Below, one piece after another: positions 23,791 to 32,865 of a stretch of 64,000 nucleotides of DNA. The notes under the pieces were generated by a model. It ran no database searches. It was not told the origin of the DNA and saw only the letters and a program-made list of their open reading frames with translations. A program made the translations under genes and the position numbers. The DNA is taken from contig CAWGNN010000006.1 in NCBI GenBank assembly GCA_963824105.1, forward strand, positions 1 to 64,000, given 5' to 3'. Numbering within the stretch: the stretch's first letter is position 1; each line of letters starts with the position of its first letter. The stretch comes from CAWDVB01 sp963824105 (GTDB taxonomy: Bacteria; Actinomycetota; Actinomycetes; Propionibacteriales; Nocardioidaceae).

Positions 23791-25335
23791 CTAGGCAGAG
23801 CCCTGGACTCCGGAGAGCTCGGGGTTCGGCGGCCTCCGCGACGGCTGTTCGGCAAGGGCTTCAGCCGGTAGCGCCCGGACCTTCCCGAGCAGCGAAAGCC
23901 CGACCGCCACTACCAGGGCGACGGTGATCACGATGGGGATATACAGGCCACTGAGCGAGGAGTCCAGCGGAGCGGCTACGGCGAGGACGAGGTTGATCGA
24001 CACCAACGCGTTGCGCACCCGCGGCCCGGTCCGGATCACCGACAGCAGGGGCAGCGCCCAGAAGAAGTACCAGGGATGGACCACGGGGCTCAGCACGGTA
24101 ACCGCCGCCATGGTCCAGGCGATGGCGGCGATCGCGGCCGGGCGCACCCCGGCAGGCCTGGTCAACAGAGCCCACGCGCCCACGCAGATCGCGGTCAGGG
24201 CACCGAGGAAACGCATGCCTTCGACAGAGATCACCCACGCGGTGTGGCTGCCGAAGAGCAACCCGATGCTGCCGAAGAGCATCCCGAGATCGGTGGAGAT
24301 GGAGAAGGGAGTCAGGGTCGAGGTGGGCACGCCCAGCGCATAGACCCATCCGATGCCGAGGCCGCTGGCGAACCCGAAGCCGACCAGTGCGGCCAGGACC
24401 ACGGCCCCCACGGAGAGGGTGCGCACTAGTCGCTCGCGCATCGTCGCGCGCACGCCCAGGCTCAGCAGGACCACCCCGATGGCGACCAGACCTCCCGGCA
24501 CTTTGACCGCCGAAGCGAGCCCGGCGACCAGCGAGGCGAGGAACCAGGAACGCTCGATGGCGAAGACCAGGGCAACGGCCATCAGCCCGATCATGACCAT
24601 GTCGTTGTGCAGCCCCCCGACGCCGTGGACGAGCATCAGCGGGGTGGGCAGCACCAGCCAGGTCGCGAGCCCCGGATCGGATCCGGCGTAGCGGGCCAGC
24701 TTGGGGATGGCCCAGGCCAGCATCGCGATCCCGGCAAGCGCGAAGACACGATCGGCGATCAACAACACCCACGGGTTGAACGTCAGGTGGGAGGCGATCC
24801 CACCCCACAGCAGCGGCACCGGCCCGTACGGGGCTGGGGTGCCCAGCCATCGCGGGTCCACGGCCTCGGCAAGCGGGCCGCGCAGGATCTCTGGCGGGTA
24901 GATGTAGGGCGAGAGACCCTCACGAGCAAGGTAGCCCTGGGCGACGTAGCTCCAGCCGTCCCGACTGAACAACGGGGGTGCGACCAGGAGCGGCACCGCC
25001 CAGACGGCAGCGGCCACCTGCGAACGCACCACGCCCAGACGCGGGTCGCGACAGAAGGGAAGCAGTCCGAGCCAGGCAGTGGAGAGCAGGGCGATGCCGA
25101 CGACGACGACGACCAGTCCGGACATCCGCCCGATCTGGGTGCTCCGCGCGACCTCCAGGACGGACCGGGAGATGAAGCTGGACTCGGGCAGCGACGAGAT
25201 CAGCAGACCGCCGCCGAGGATGAGAACGCTTCCGATCAGGCCACGAATGAGGAATCCACGGGTGGCGGCCCCGTAGAGGGATTCGCCCCCCGCTCCGGGG
25301 AGTGCGGGTGACCTACCCGCGATCCGACTAGTCAC
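23791..25335 (-). CDS. MptB-like polyprenol-phosphomannose-dependent mannosyltransferase
   Basis: About 514 residues with about 12 hydrophobic helices, typical of GT-C enzymes. The first external loop carries the acidic motif FSRDGWSYVAQGYLAREGLSPY, in the position of the catalytic acid in MptA/MptB. A later segment, GLHNDMVMIGLM, is also family-like. MptB proteins extend alpha-1,6-mannan chains of lipomannan-type glycolipids from polyprenol phosphomannose. GTG at 25335 is the best start in view. A 26-base gap separates it from the convergent sulfotransferase gene. The specific linkage is inferred. Confidence 0.8.
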   Translation of the reverse strand: MTSRIAGRSPALPGAGGESLYGAATRGFLIRGLIGSVLILGGGLLISSLPESSFISRSVLEVARSTQIGRMSGLVVVVVGIALLSTAWLGLLPFCRDPRLGVVRSQVAAAVWAVPLLVAPPLFSRDGWSYVAQGYLAREGLSPYIYPPEILRGPLAEAVDPRWLGTPAPYGPVPLLWGGIASHLTFNPWVLLIADRVFALAGIAMLAWAIPKLARYAGSDPGLATWLVLPTPLMLVHGVGGLHNDMVMIGLMAVALVFAIERSWFLASLVAGLASAVKVPGGLVAIGVVLLSLGVRATMRERLVRTLSVGAVVLAALVGFGFASGLGIGWVYALGVPTSTLTPFSISTDLGMLFGSIGLLFGSHTAWVISVEGMRFLGALTAICVGAWALLTRPAGVRPAAIAAIAWTMAAVTVLSPVVHPWYFFWALPLLSVIRTGPRVRNALVSINLVLAVAAPLDSSLSGLYIPIVITVALVVAVGLSLLGKVRALPAEALAEQPSRRPPNPELSGVQGSA

Positions 25336-25518
25336 CAGTTGATCAAGCCGTCCTCTGCCTCGAGGTCAGGACACCCGAAGCGTCTTCGACCACCCCAGGG
25401 GGAGCATTACACCCTCGCGGGCAACCGAAGAGGGCCCGACGCGACTCACATTACCCCACACGGGGGGGCTGACACCCGTCTCGATGCGCCGAACCGGCCA
25501 CCCCGCGGGCGAGGGGTG

Positions 25519-26079
25519 CTACTCGACGTCCGGAGGCTCGGGAAGCTCGCCAAGGACCTCCGTCACCACCCCATAGGCCACGCCAGGGGAATACCCCTTC
25601 CGGCCCAGCATGCCGACCAGGCGGCGGACCTGGGTCGGCCGGTCCAGCCGGCCGAGCGACCGCGCCTTGCGGCGCACTAGCTCGACGGCCACCGCGCGCT
25701 CCCCCTCGGGGTCCCGCTCGTCGAGAGCCTCGCGGACGATCTCGTCGTCGACTCCCTTGCGGCGAAGCTCATGAGCGAGGGCGCGCCCGGCAAGGCCGCG
25801 AGACGCGGTCCGCTGCTCGATCCAGAGCCGGGCGAAGGCGGCGTCGTCGATGAGCCCGACCTCGGTGAACCGCTCGAGCAGCGGCTCGGCGACCTCGGGC
25901 GGGACCCGGCGACGGGCCAGGCGCTCGGCCAGCTCGGACCGGCTCCGGGCACGACCGGACAGGGCATCCAGAAGGATGGTGCGCGCCACCTTCTCGGGGT
26001 CGGCATCTGGCCCCTGGACCGCCGGGTCGGCCGGTGGGGCTCCCACCGAGACGTCACGCCACGGAGTCTCAGCCGCCAT
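25519..26079 (-). CDS. recX: Regulatory protein RecX
   Basis: A 186-residue RecX protein, which modulates RecA filaments. Three tandem three-helix modules can be seen: LLDALSGRARSRSELAERLARR, AFARLWIEQRTASRGLAGRALAHELRRKGV, and the C-terminal RLVGMLGRKGYSPGVAYGVVTEVL. It starts 27 bases after recA ends on the same strand and is probably cotranscribed. Nothing recognisable fills the 183 bases between it and the mptB-like start (25336-25518). Confidence 0.94.
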   Translation of the reverse strand: MAAETPWRDVSVGAPPADPAVQGPDADPEKVARTILLDALSGRARSRSELAERLARRRVPPEVAEPLLERFTEVGLIDDAAFARLWIEQRTASRGLAGRALAHELRRKGVDDEIVREALDERDPEGERAVAVELVRRKARSLGRLDRPTQVRRLVGMLGRKGYSPGVAYGVVTEVLGELPEPPDVE

Positions 26080-26106
26080 CAGACAACCAAGCCAGCCTGC
26101 GAGCTC

Positions 26107-27147
26107 TCACTCGTCGATCGGCTTCAGGTCGATCGGCGCCTCCACGTCGACCTGTGCCCCGATGCCGAGCCGCTCGAGGATCTTCTTCTCGATCTCGTTG
26201 GCGAGGTCGGGGTTGTCGCGGAGGAAGCCGCGAGCGTTCTCCTTGCCCTGACCCAGCTGATCGCCCTCGTAGGTGTACCAAGCCCCGGACTTGCGGACCA
26301 GCCCCGCCTCGACGCCGACGTCGATCAGGCCACCCTCGCGGCTGATGCCCTTGCCGTACATGATGTCGAACTCCGCCTGCTTGAAGGGCGGCGCGACCTT
26401 GTTCTTCACGACCTTGACCCTGGTGCGGTTGCCGACCATGTCCTGGCCGTCCTTGAGCGTCTCGATCCGTCGCACGTCCAGACGGACAGACGAGTAGAAC
26501 TTCAGCGCCCGGCCACCGGTCGTGGTCTCCGGCGACCCGAACATGACGCCGATCTTCTCCCGGAGCTGGTTGATGAAGATCATGGTGGTGCCCGACTGGC
26601 TGAGGGCTCCGGTCATCTTGCGGAGCGCCTGGCTCATCAGCCGGGCCTGCAGGCCGACGTGGCTGTCGCCCATCTCCCCCTCGATCTCGGCCCGGGGCAC
26701 CAGAGCGGCGACCGAGTCGATGACGACCAGGTCGAGCGCGCCGGAGCGGACGAGCATGTCGGCGATCTCCAGGGCCTGCTCACCGGAGTCAGGCTGGGAG
26801 ACCAGCAGGGCGTCGGTGTCCACGCCGAGGGCCTGGGCATAGTCGGGGTCGAGCGCATGCTCGGCATCGATGAAGGCGACGATCCCGCCGGCAGCCTGGG
26901 CATTGGCCACGGCGTGGAGCGCCACGGTGGTCTTGCCGGACGACTCGGGGCCGTAGATCTCCACGACGCGACCGCGCGGAAGCCCGCCGATCCCCAGCGC
27001 GACATCGAGCGAGATCGAGCCAGTGGGGATCACCTCCAGCGGGGCCCTGGTCTCGTCGCCGAGCCGCATGACCGAGCCCTTGCCGAACTGGCGCTCGATG
27101 TTGGCCAACGCTGCATCCAGCGCCTTGTCGCGATCTCCACCAGCCAT
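26107..27147 (-). CDS. recA: Recombinase RecA
   Basis: About 346 residues. It forms filaments on single-stranded DNA, drives strand exchange and triggers LexA self-cleavage. Walker A is GPESSGKTT, Walker B is in LDLVVIDSVAAL, and the DNA-binding loops include SQALRKMTGALSQSGT and FGSPETTTGGRALKFY. ATG at 27147 matches homologue N-termini (MAGGDRDKALD); 27156 is a close in-frame alternative. The C-terminus is acidic (EAPIDLKPIDE), as usual. There is no intein. A LexA box lies at 27294-27309. Confidence 0.98.
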   Translation of the reverse strand: MAGGDRDKALDAALANIERQFGKGSVMRLGDETRAPLEVIPTGSISLDVALGIGGLPRGRVVEIYGPESSGKTTVALHAVANAQAAGGIVAFIDAEHALDPDYAQALGVDTDALLVSQPDSGEQALEIADMLVRSGALDLVVIDSVAALVPRAEIEGEMGDSHVGLQARLMSQALRKMTGALSQSGTTMIFINQLREKIGVMFGSPETTTGGRALKFYSSVRLDVRRIETLKDGQDMVGNRTRVKVVKNKVAPPFKQAEFDIMYGKGISREGGLIDVGVEAGLVRKSGAWYTYEGDQLGQGKENARGFLRDNPDLANEIEKKILERLGIGAQVDVEAPIDLKPIDE

Positions 27148-27293
27148 GGGAGCCATCCTGTCTCTGTGGTCCGCTCGCGCGGGTCGTCTTCGTGTCATCA
27201 CCGGTGACCCTAGGGAGTCCGACCGACAGTTCCCTACCGAGCGCTGTGACCGTCCCCAGGGCGGGACACCGACGAGTGCGTCGTCAGACTAAC

Positions 27294-27309
27294 CCGAACA
27301 TCTGTTCGA
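27294..27309 (-). promoter_or_regulatory. LexA box upstream of recA
   Basis: CCGAACATCTGTTCGA matches 11 of 12 fixed positions of TCGAAC-N4-GTTCGA and lies about 150 bases upstream of the recA start. It indicates DNA-damage induction of recA-recX. The 27148-27379 gap otherwise shows only this element. Confidence 0.85.
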
Positions 27310-27379
27310 TCGGGGCGACACGCGCAAGGGGGTGCGAAGTTCCCGCTCGTGCCCCCGGCGCAGCCAGTGCCGTCCTCAC

Positions 27380-28564
27380 TCAGGCGGTCGACGGAGCGAC
27401 CTGCTGGACCCCCGCGTCGGCGTGCGCCGCAGGCGGCAGCCACACCGTGAACCGGCAGCCCGGTCCGACGTTGCCCACGCTCACGACCCCCCGATGCGCC
27501 TCCACGATCCCCTTGACGATGGCCAGGCCGAGACCGGCGCCGCTGCCGGTCTGCCCGCCCGCGGCGCTCTGGTCAGGGACCGGTGTCCGGGCGCTGCCTC
27601 CCCGCCAGGCCATGTCGAAGACCCGGGTCAGATCGGCCGCGGGGATGCCGCCGCAGCCGTCGCTCACGTTCAGCTCGACCCCCCCGTCACGCCGCGCTGC
27701 GGTGATCGCCACGACGCCGTCGGCCGGCGTGTGCCGGATCGCGTTCATCAGCAGGTTCGACACCACACGGGTCATCCGGCTCGCGTCAGCGGGAACGAGT
27801 ACACCGGGGTCCACGTGCCCGCGAAGGGTGACGCGGTTGGCCCGGGCGACCGGGTCCGCGCCGGCGATCGCCTCGCTGACGAGGTCGCCGATATCGACCG
27901 GCTCGAGGACCAGCTCGACCAGGCCGGCGTGGATGCGGGACAGCTCGAAGAGGTCGTCGACCATGCGCACCATCCGATCGACCTCGGTCCGGATCTGCCG
28001 GTAGTAGCGGGCGGGGTCCTCGGCCATCCCGTCCTCGAGCGACTCCGCCATCGCCCGCAGGCCGGCCAGGGGGGTCCGCAGATCGTGCGACACCCACGAG
28101 ACCAGCTCTCGGCGCGACTGCTCCAGGGCGCCCTCGCGGCGCTGGGCCTCCTGCAGCATCGTGGCCGCCCGCTCCAGCTCCACCGCGATCTCGCCGAGCT
28201 CGCGCGGTCCGACCGCGGTCGCGACGTACTCACCGGTCTTGCCGAAGCGGCGGGCGCTCTCGCGCATCGCGCGAGTGCCGCGCACCATCATCGCCGCCGA
28301 GGAGACCGCCACGAGGAGGGCGACCACTCCGGCCACGATCGAGACGAGGATGACCACGCCGAAGTCGTGGGAGGACAGGAACATCGCGTCCGCGGTGGCC
28401 AGGACGCCCGCGATCACCGCGCCCACGGCGACGAGGGCGACCCCGGCGGACTGCCAGATGAGGGATCGGCGCCGCATCAGCCACCCGAGCAGTAGGCCGC
28501 CGAGCCCGACCAGGCCGGCCCAGCCGCCGGCGAGGGCGATGATGGCCCACTGGTCACGCGTCAC
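27380..28564 (-). CDS. Membrane sensor histidine kinase
   Basis: About 394 residues. Three N-terminal helices (about 7-29, 37-60, 68-92) leave only very short external loops, so it probably senses something in the membrane. A HAMP-like linker follows, then HisKA with the phospho-acceptor His160 in SWVSHDLRTPL, then the ATPase domain: N-box NLLMNAIRHTP, G1 SDGCGGIP, G2 GAGLGLAIV. GTG at 28564 overlaps the response regulator stop by 11 bases, so the pair is coupled. It is the last gene of a seven-gene operon. Confidence 0.93.
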   Translation of the reverse strand: MTRDQWAIIALAGGWAGLVGLGGLLLGWLMRRRSLIWQSAGVALVAVGAVIAGVLATADAMFLSSHDFGVVILVSIVAGVVALLVAVSSAAMMVRGTRAMRESARRFGKTGEYVATAVGPRELGEIAVELERAATMLQEAQRREGALEQSRRELVSWVSHDLRTPLAGLRAMAESLEDGMAEDPARYYRQIRTEVDRMVRMVDDLFELSRIHAGLVELVLEPVDIGDLVSEAIAGADPVARANRVTLRGHVDPGVLVPADASRMTRVVSNLLMNAIRHTPADGVVAITAARRDGGVELNVSDGCGGIPAADLTRVFDMAWRGGSARTPVPDQSAAGGQTGSGAGLGLAIVKGIVEAHRGVVSVGNVGPGCRFTVWLPPAAHADAGVQQVAPSTA

Positions 28565-29243
28565 CGGTGGGCTCCCATCGGTAGCCGACGCCCCAGACCG
28601 TGACCAAGCGGACCGGCCGTCCCGGATCGGGCTCGATCTTCTCCCGGAGCCGGCGCACGTGGACGGTGACGGTGGACTGGTCGCCGAAGGTCCAGCCCCA
28701 GACCTGGCTGAGCAGATCCTCGCGGGAGAACGCCACCCCGGGGTGCGCCACGAGGAAGCGCAGCAGGTCGAACTCCCGAGCGGTCAGTGTCAAGGGAACG
28801 CCGTCCCGGGTCGCCTCGTGACGTCCGGGGTCGACCACCAGGTCGCCGTCGCGGATCGGCTCGTTCGACGTGTCGGCATGCTCCCCCGCCCGGCGTAGCA
28901 CCGAGTCGACCCGCAGCACGAGCTCACGCGGGCTGAACGGCTTGGTCACGTAGTCGTCGGCACCTCGCTCCAGGCCGACGACCCGGTCGGCCTCGTCGCC
29001 CAGCGCGGTCAGCATGATCACCGGTACGTCGGACACCTCGCGGAGCCGGCGGCAGACCTCGAGCCCGTCCATCCCCGGCAGCATCAGGTCCAGCACCACC
29101 AGATCGGGCACCTGGGACCGGAACTCCCGGACCGCCATCTCGCCGTCCTCCACCTCGACGACCTGGTGGCCGCCCGCGCGCAGGTAGGACACGACGACCT
29201 CGCGGACGGTGTGGTCGTCGTCGACCACCAGGACCTTGGCCAT
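28554..29243 (-). CDS. OmpR-family response regulator
   Basis: A 229-residue regulator: a receiver domain with the phospho-acceptor Asp52 (VVLDLMLPG) and Lys101 (VTKPF), then a winged-helix DNA-binding domain (about 130-225, ending LVTVWGVGYRWEP). The partner is the overlapping histidine kinase. ATG at 29243 follows AAGGGAG and overlaps the stop of the upstream small membrane protein (TGATG), which supports one operon. The genes it controls are unknown, but autocontrol of this operon is plausible. Confidence 0.94.
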   Translation of the reverse strand: MAKVLVVDDDHTVREVVVSYLRAGGHQVVEVEDGEMAVREFRSQVPDLVVLDLMLPGMDGLEVCRRLREVSDVPVIMLTALGDEADRVVGLERGADDYVTKPFSPRELVLRVDSVLRRAGEHADTSNEPIRDGDLVVDPGRHEATRDGVPLTLTAREFDLLRFLVAHPGVAFSREDLLSQVWGWTFGDQSTVTVHVRRLREKIEPDPGRPVRLVTVWGVGYRWEPTGDA

Positions 29244-29692
29244 CACGTCTCCCTTCCCGCCTCGTCCTCGGACGGGTCCGCCCGGGCTCGGGCTTCGCCG
29301 TGCCGCACCGCCATTGTCAGGGCCACGCCGGCCGACACGACAGCCGCCAGCACCAGCCACCCCACCCCATAGTGCCGGTCGAGCAGCGTGAGGTTGTCCG
29401 GACGCGCGCCGAGAGACAGCAGCACGGGGATCGCCGTCAGCGTCACCGTGCCGAGGACCACGAATCCCGCCGTCACCGGCCCACGTGCCCGCGCCGGCAG
29501 CAGGCGCAGTCCGATCGCCGAGATGACGATGGTGAGCGGCGCGATGACGGCGTCATGGGCGAGCACCCCTCCGGCCAGCCAGCCGACGACGCCGACCAGC
29601 TCGGACTGGCGATGCGAGAGGAGCCAGAGGCCGTACCCCGCGATGGCCGCACCCATGGCGGCGAGGGCAACTCGGACCGCCCTGGCGATCAT
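29243..29692 (-). CDS. Small four-helix membrane protein
   Basis: About 149 residues with four hydrophobic helices (residues 5-25, 38-62, 72-95, 107-131), then a charged tail (RHGEARARADPSEDEAGRET). I do not recognise a named family. ATG at 29692 overlaps the stop of the oxidoreductase gene by four bases (ATGA). In this position it might be a membrane partner of the oxidoreductase or of the histidine kinase downstream; neither is shown. Confidence 0.72.
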   Translation of the reverse strand: MIARAVRVALAAMGAAIAGYGLWLLSHRQSELVGVVGWLAGGVLAHDAVIAPLTIVISAIGLRLLPARARGPVTAGFVVLGTVTLTAIPVLLSLGARPDNLTLLDRHYGVGWLVLAAVVSAGVALTMAVRHGEARARADPSEDEAGRET

Positions 29693-30864
29693 GTGACCAC
29701 CTCCAGCCGGGAGACCCACTTGGTCTGCAGCACGCCCGGCCGGTTGGGCGCGATCAGCCGGCAGGGGTAGCCGTGGTCCAGGGCCAGCGTCTCCCCGTCG
29801 AGCTCGAGCGCCAGCAGCGTCAGCGGGTCGGCGGCGAAGCTCGCGGGCAGCTCGGTCACCCCGTAGGGGCCCCCGGTCTGCAGCGAGACCACCCGCACGT
29901 CACTGCCCGCCGGTGCCCCCACCAGGTCGAGCAGGACCCGCACGGTGGGCCCTCGCCAGCTCCCCGAGGCGCTCCACCCCTCGACGCAGGCGATGGGGAG
30001 GTGGGCGGTGGTCTGCGGAAGCGCCAGCAGCTCGTCGCGGGTCAGCTCCCGTGTCGCCTGCCCGGACACCACGGTGAGCCGGAAGTCCTCACCCAAGGCG
30101 GTGGGCACCACCCCCGCGGACGAGGCCGAGCGGTTGATCGGGATCCCCTGTGGCCCGTCGCCCGACCGCACGCCGAAGACCGACACCTTGCGCAGGATGG
30201 GGACGGTGGAACCGGCCGACGCGAGCACGGCGATCCCGGCAGCCAGGATGCCGGTGCCGACCAGGCCGCGCCGAGTGAGCGCGGCGGATCCCGGGGCCGT
30301 GCCGTCGCGGTCGAGGCTGTCGGAGTCGATCGGAGTCGCCAGTGCCTGCCGGATGACCGGGAGCTTCACCGCGATGTGAACCAGTAGTGCGCCGATGGCG
30401 ATCCAGGCCACGGCGAAGTGGGTGTCCCGGAAGCTGAAGCTCCACGGGTACCACTGGGCGGCGTTGGACAACCCCGTGGCGAGCTCGAAGATCCCGGCCG
30501 CGACCAACAGCGCGATCGAGCCGCGCTCCAAGACGTTCAGCAGCGCTGCCTTCGCCGGCCGCAGTGGGTTGGCGGCGAAGAGCCGGGGGTAGACCGACCA
30601 GAGCTTGACGACCAGCAGCGGGATCGATGCGGTGCCGGCTGCGACGTGGAGCCCCTGAGTGACCCGGTAGCCCCACGTGGGCCGGGTCGGCCACTGGAGC
30701 CAGCCCGTCGGATCCTGCGCGAAGTGGCTGAGCAGGCCGGTGACGAAGGCGATCCCGAAGGCGGCGCCCAGCCACAGGCCGATCCGGGCAGCCACGGCGG
30801 CGCTGCGCAGTCGGGAGCTGAACGAACCCTCGCGCGGAACCATGGCGGTGAGGAACACGGCCAT
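29689..30864 (-). CDS. Membrane-anchored molybdopterin oxidoreductase with haem-b-like N-terminal domain
   Basis: About 391 residues. The N-terminal half has four hydrophobic helices, each with a histidine near its end (LLSHFA, GLHVAAG, DTHFAVAW, VHIAVK), suggesting haem b binding as in cytochrome b561/YedZ-type proteins. A fifth helix (RRGLVGTGILAAGIAVLASAG) anchors an extracytoplasmic sulfite-oxidase-fold domain with the likely molybdenum-ligand cysteine in IACVEGWSASGSW. It looks like a one-chain counterpart of MsrP plus MsrQ, which repair oxidised methionine outside the membrane; the substrate here is unproven. ATG at 30864 shares a base with the upstream stop (TGATG). Confidence 0.82.
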   Translation of the reverse strand: MAVFLTAMVPREGSFSSRLRSAAVAARIGLWLGAAFGIAFVTGLLSHFAQDPTGWLQWPTRPTWGYRVTQGLHVAAGTASIPLLVVKLWSVYPRLFAANPLRPAKAALLNVLERGSIALLVAAGIFELATGLSNAAQWYPWSFSFRDTHFAVAWIAIGALLVHIAVKLPVIRQALATPIDSDSLDRDGTAPGSAALTRRGLVGTGILAAGIAVLASAGSTVPILRKVSVFGVRSGDGPQGIPINRSASSAGVVPTALGEDFRLTVVSGQATRELTRDELLALPQTTAHLPIACVEGWSASGSWRGPTVRVLLDLVGAPAGSDVRVVSLQTGGPYGVTELPASFAADPLTLLALELDGETLALDHGYPCRLIAPNRPGVLQTKWVSRLEVVT

Positions 30865-31520
30865 CACCCCTCCTTGCCGAGTACGGCGAACCAACGCCCG
30901 TCATGCACGCCGACGTGCACCATCAGCAGCCCGGCGGCCGAGCACACGTCGGCGATCCGGTCGACGCCCACCACCGCCCAGGCCACGCGCTCGGAGCGGA
31001 CTCCCCCGGCCTCGAGCTGGATCGAGCGCCGGTGCAGCCCTACGCCCGGGCCTTCGAGGTCGACCACGACTCGGCCCCCGGCGCACAGCAGCGCCGCAAC
31101 CCGGCCGAGCAGGGCGACCGGGTCCCCGCCGATGCCGACGTTCCCGTCCGCCAGGAGGACCGACTCCCAGGTCCCCTCCCCCGGCATCGGTGCGAAGACG
31201 TCACGGTGCAGGGCCACCACGCCCCTGGACCTGGTGAGCGCGACCGCCTCCGGCAACACGTCGACACCGAGAACCCGGTGGCCGCGACCGAGCAGCTCGT
31301 GGGCCATCCGGCCCGGCCCGCACCCCACGTCGAGCACCGCCCCCACACAGTGGTCGAGCAGCGCTCGGTCGCTGTCGTCGGCGACGTCGCTCCACCGCTC
31401 GACGGGCAGGGGCATCGGGAAGGGCGAGAGACCGTGGACCAGGCACGCGGCGCCGGTGAGAGCCAGGCCCAGGACGTGCTCCCACCGGGCCTCGACAGCC
31501 GCCACCGTCTGCGTGGTCAT
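30864..31520 (-). CDS. Class I SAM-dependent methyltransferase
   Basis: About 218 residues. The SAM-binding motif I is VLDVGCGPGRMAHELL, motif II is HRVLGVDVLPEAV, and a later acidic motif is GGRVVVDLEGPG. The substrate is unknown. ATG at 31520 overlaps the upstream DUF2064 stop by four bases. Sitting between a DUF2064 sugar-nucleotide-type transferase and an oxidoreductase, it probably modifies a small molecule or glycan made by the operon. Confidence 0.85.
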   Translation of the reverse strand: MTTQTVAAVEARWEHVLGLALTGAACLVHGLSPFPMPLPVERWSDVADDSDRALLDHCVGAVLDVGCGPGRMAHELLGRGHRVLGVDVLPEAVALTRSRGVVALHRDVFAPMPGEGTWESVLLADGNVGIGGDPVALLGRVAALLCAGGRVVVDLEGPGVGLHRRSIQLEAGGVRSERVAWAVVGVDRIADVCSAAGLLMVHVGVHDGRWFAVLGKEG

Positions 31521-32197
31521 CCGGCCGCCTCGGGCAGTCGGCGAACCCCGTCGGCGAAGCGGGTGGCGGGAGCCTCCGCGCCCACGGCGTACGCGTCGTC
31601 CATCGTGTCCACGTCGCGCAGGGTCGGGCCGAGCATCACGCGGTAGCCCGATGCCTCGACCGCGGCACGGGTGAGCCGGCACGTGTCGGGGGTCGACATC
31701 GCGACCTCGCCCAGGCCGGCGACGCAGGCCGGGTCTCGGTGCGCCAGCCCCCACCAGCCCCCGTCGGACGCGGGGCCGAGGGCCACCTGCCGGGGCGCGC
31801 TCCCGGCGACCAGCCCGAGCAGCTGGTCCGCGGTGACCTGGGGGGTGTCCATCCCGATCTGCACCAGACCGTCACCGAGGTCGACACCGATGGCGCACGC
31901 CGCCTCGTGGTGCGCGGCGACGAGACGAGTGGCGAAGCTGCCGCCACGCTGGGGGAAGACGATCCAGCTGTCGAGCGCCCGGGCAACGACCGCGTTGTCG
32001 GGGTCTTCGCCGAGGCTCCCGTCCAGGGCGAGCAGACAGCGGCGCGGTCCGAAGGCCGCGGCACAGATCCCCAGCGTGTCGAGCAGCGCGCGCCGGGCGA
32101 GGTCCACGGCAACCTCGTGCCCGACGACCCGCCCGAGCCGGGTCTTCACCCGTCCGGCGACCGGCGCCTTGGCCATCACCAGCACGTGGCCGGTCAC
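31517..32197 (-). CDS. DUF2064 / TIGR04282-like GT-A fold transferase
   Basis: About 226 residues. The start, VLVMAKAPVAGRVKTRLGR, is the nucleotide-binding signature of the DUF2064 family, related to nucleotidyl- and glycosyltransferases and annotated in some genomes as an arsenosugar-pathway glycosyltransferase. VQIGMDTPQVTADQLL and LGPASDGGWWGLA are further family landmarks. No arsS gene is in the window, so an arsenosugar role is not supported. GTG at 32197 overlaps the upstream glycosyltransferase stop by four bases. Confidence 0.83.
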   Translation of the reverse strand: MTGHVLVMAKAPVAGRVKTRLGRVVGHEVAVDLARRALLDTLGICAAAFGPRRCLLALDGSLGEDPDNAVVARALDSWIVFPQRGGSFATRLVAAHHEAACAIGVDLGDGLVQIGMDTPQVTADQLLGLVAGSAPRQVALGPASDGGWWGLAHRDPACVAGLGEVAMSTPDTCRLTRAAVEASGYRVMLGPTLRDVDTMDDAYAVGAEAPATRFADGVRRLPEAAG

Positions 32198-32853
32198 GGC
32201 AGCACCCTGGCGAAGTCGCGCGCCGCCCGGATCGTGCCGCGAACCGACCCGGACACCTTGGATCTGGTGCCGGCCGCCCGGGGGTGGTAGTCCACATCCC
32301 GCTCGACGATCCGCCACCCGGCGGCCTGCGCCCGGACCAGCAGCTCGACGGGGTAGCCGAACCGGCGGTCCTCGATCCCGAGCACCAGCATCGCCTCACG
32401 CCGGAAGACCCGCACCGGGCCGATGTCGCGGACCGCGAGACCGGTGCGGTGCCGCAGCCAGGCCAGCACCAGCGCGTTCCCCCAGCGGGCGTGCCAGGGC
32501 CAGATGCCGGAGCGGATGGGGCGGCGCCTGGCCACGACGAGGTCGGCGCGGCCGCCGACAACCTCCGCAAGCAGTGCCGGGACGATCGCCGGATCGAACG
32601 ATCCGTCCCCGTCCATCACCGCGACGTACGGCGTCGTGGCCGCCTCCAGACCCGCATGGACCGCGGCACCGTAGCCGGGACGCGGCTCGCTGATCACCCG
32701 GGCCCCCTGCAGTCTGGCGACCTCCGCCGTGGCGTCCCCGGAGCCGTTGTCCACCACGAGCACGCTCAGGCCCGCCGGGACACCGGCAAGCAGTGCCGGA
32801 AGGGCTCGGGCCTCGTCCCTGCACGGCAACAAGAGGGTGCACTCGTTGAGCAT
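32194..32853 (-). CDS. Family 2 glycosyltransferase
   Basis: A 219-residue GT-A enzyme, head of the seven-gene operon. VLVVDNGSGD holds the nucleotide-binding acid and VAVMDGDGSFDP the metal-binding DxD. The C-terminal half has WHARWGNALVLAWLRHRTGLAVRDIGPVRVFRREA, like polyprenyl-phosphate sugar transferases (DPM1-like), but no C-terminal helices follow. It may make a polyprenyl-phosphate sugar donor. ATG at 32853 is six bases from TAGCGT on the minus strand and has no ribosome site, so it is probably leaderless. Confidence 0.88.
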   Translation of the reverse strand: MLNECTLLLPCRDEARALPALLAGVPAGLSVLVVDNGSGDATAEVARLQGARVISEPRPGYGAAVHAGLEAATTPYVAVMDGDGSFDPAIVPALLAEVVGGRADLVVARRRPIRSGIWPWHARWGNALVLAWLRHRTGLAVRDIGPVRVFRREAMLVLGIEDRRFGYPVELLVRAQAAGWRIVERDVDYHPRAAGTRSKVSGSVRGTIRAARDFARVLP

Positions 32854-32859
32854 TTCGTC

Positions 32860-32865
32860 ACGCTA
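32860..32865 (-). promoter_or_regulatory. -10 box of the seven-gene operon, leaderless start
   Basis: TAGCGT on the minus strand is six bases from the ATG of the family 2 glycosyltransferase. It lies only 88 bases from the opposing -10 box at 32953. Confidence 0.55.

Noticed and set aside
26107..27147. Intein in recA
   Set aside because: The RecA sequence runs without interruption at normal length.
31517..32197. Arsenosugar biosynthesis pathway
   Set aside because: The DUF2064 protein alone matches the family label. No arsS, arsM or arsenic gene lies near.
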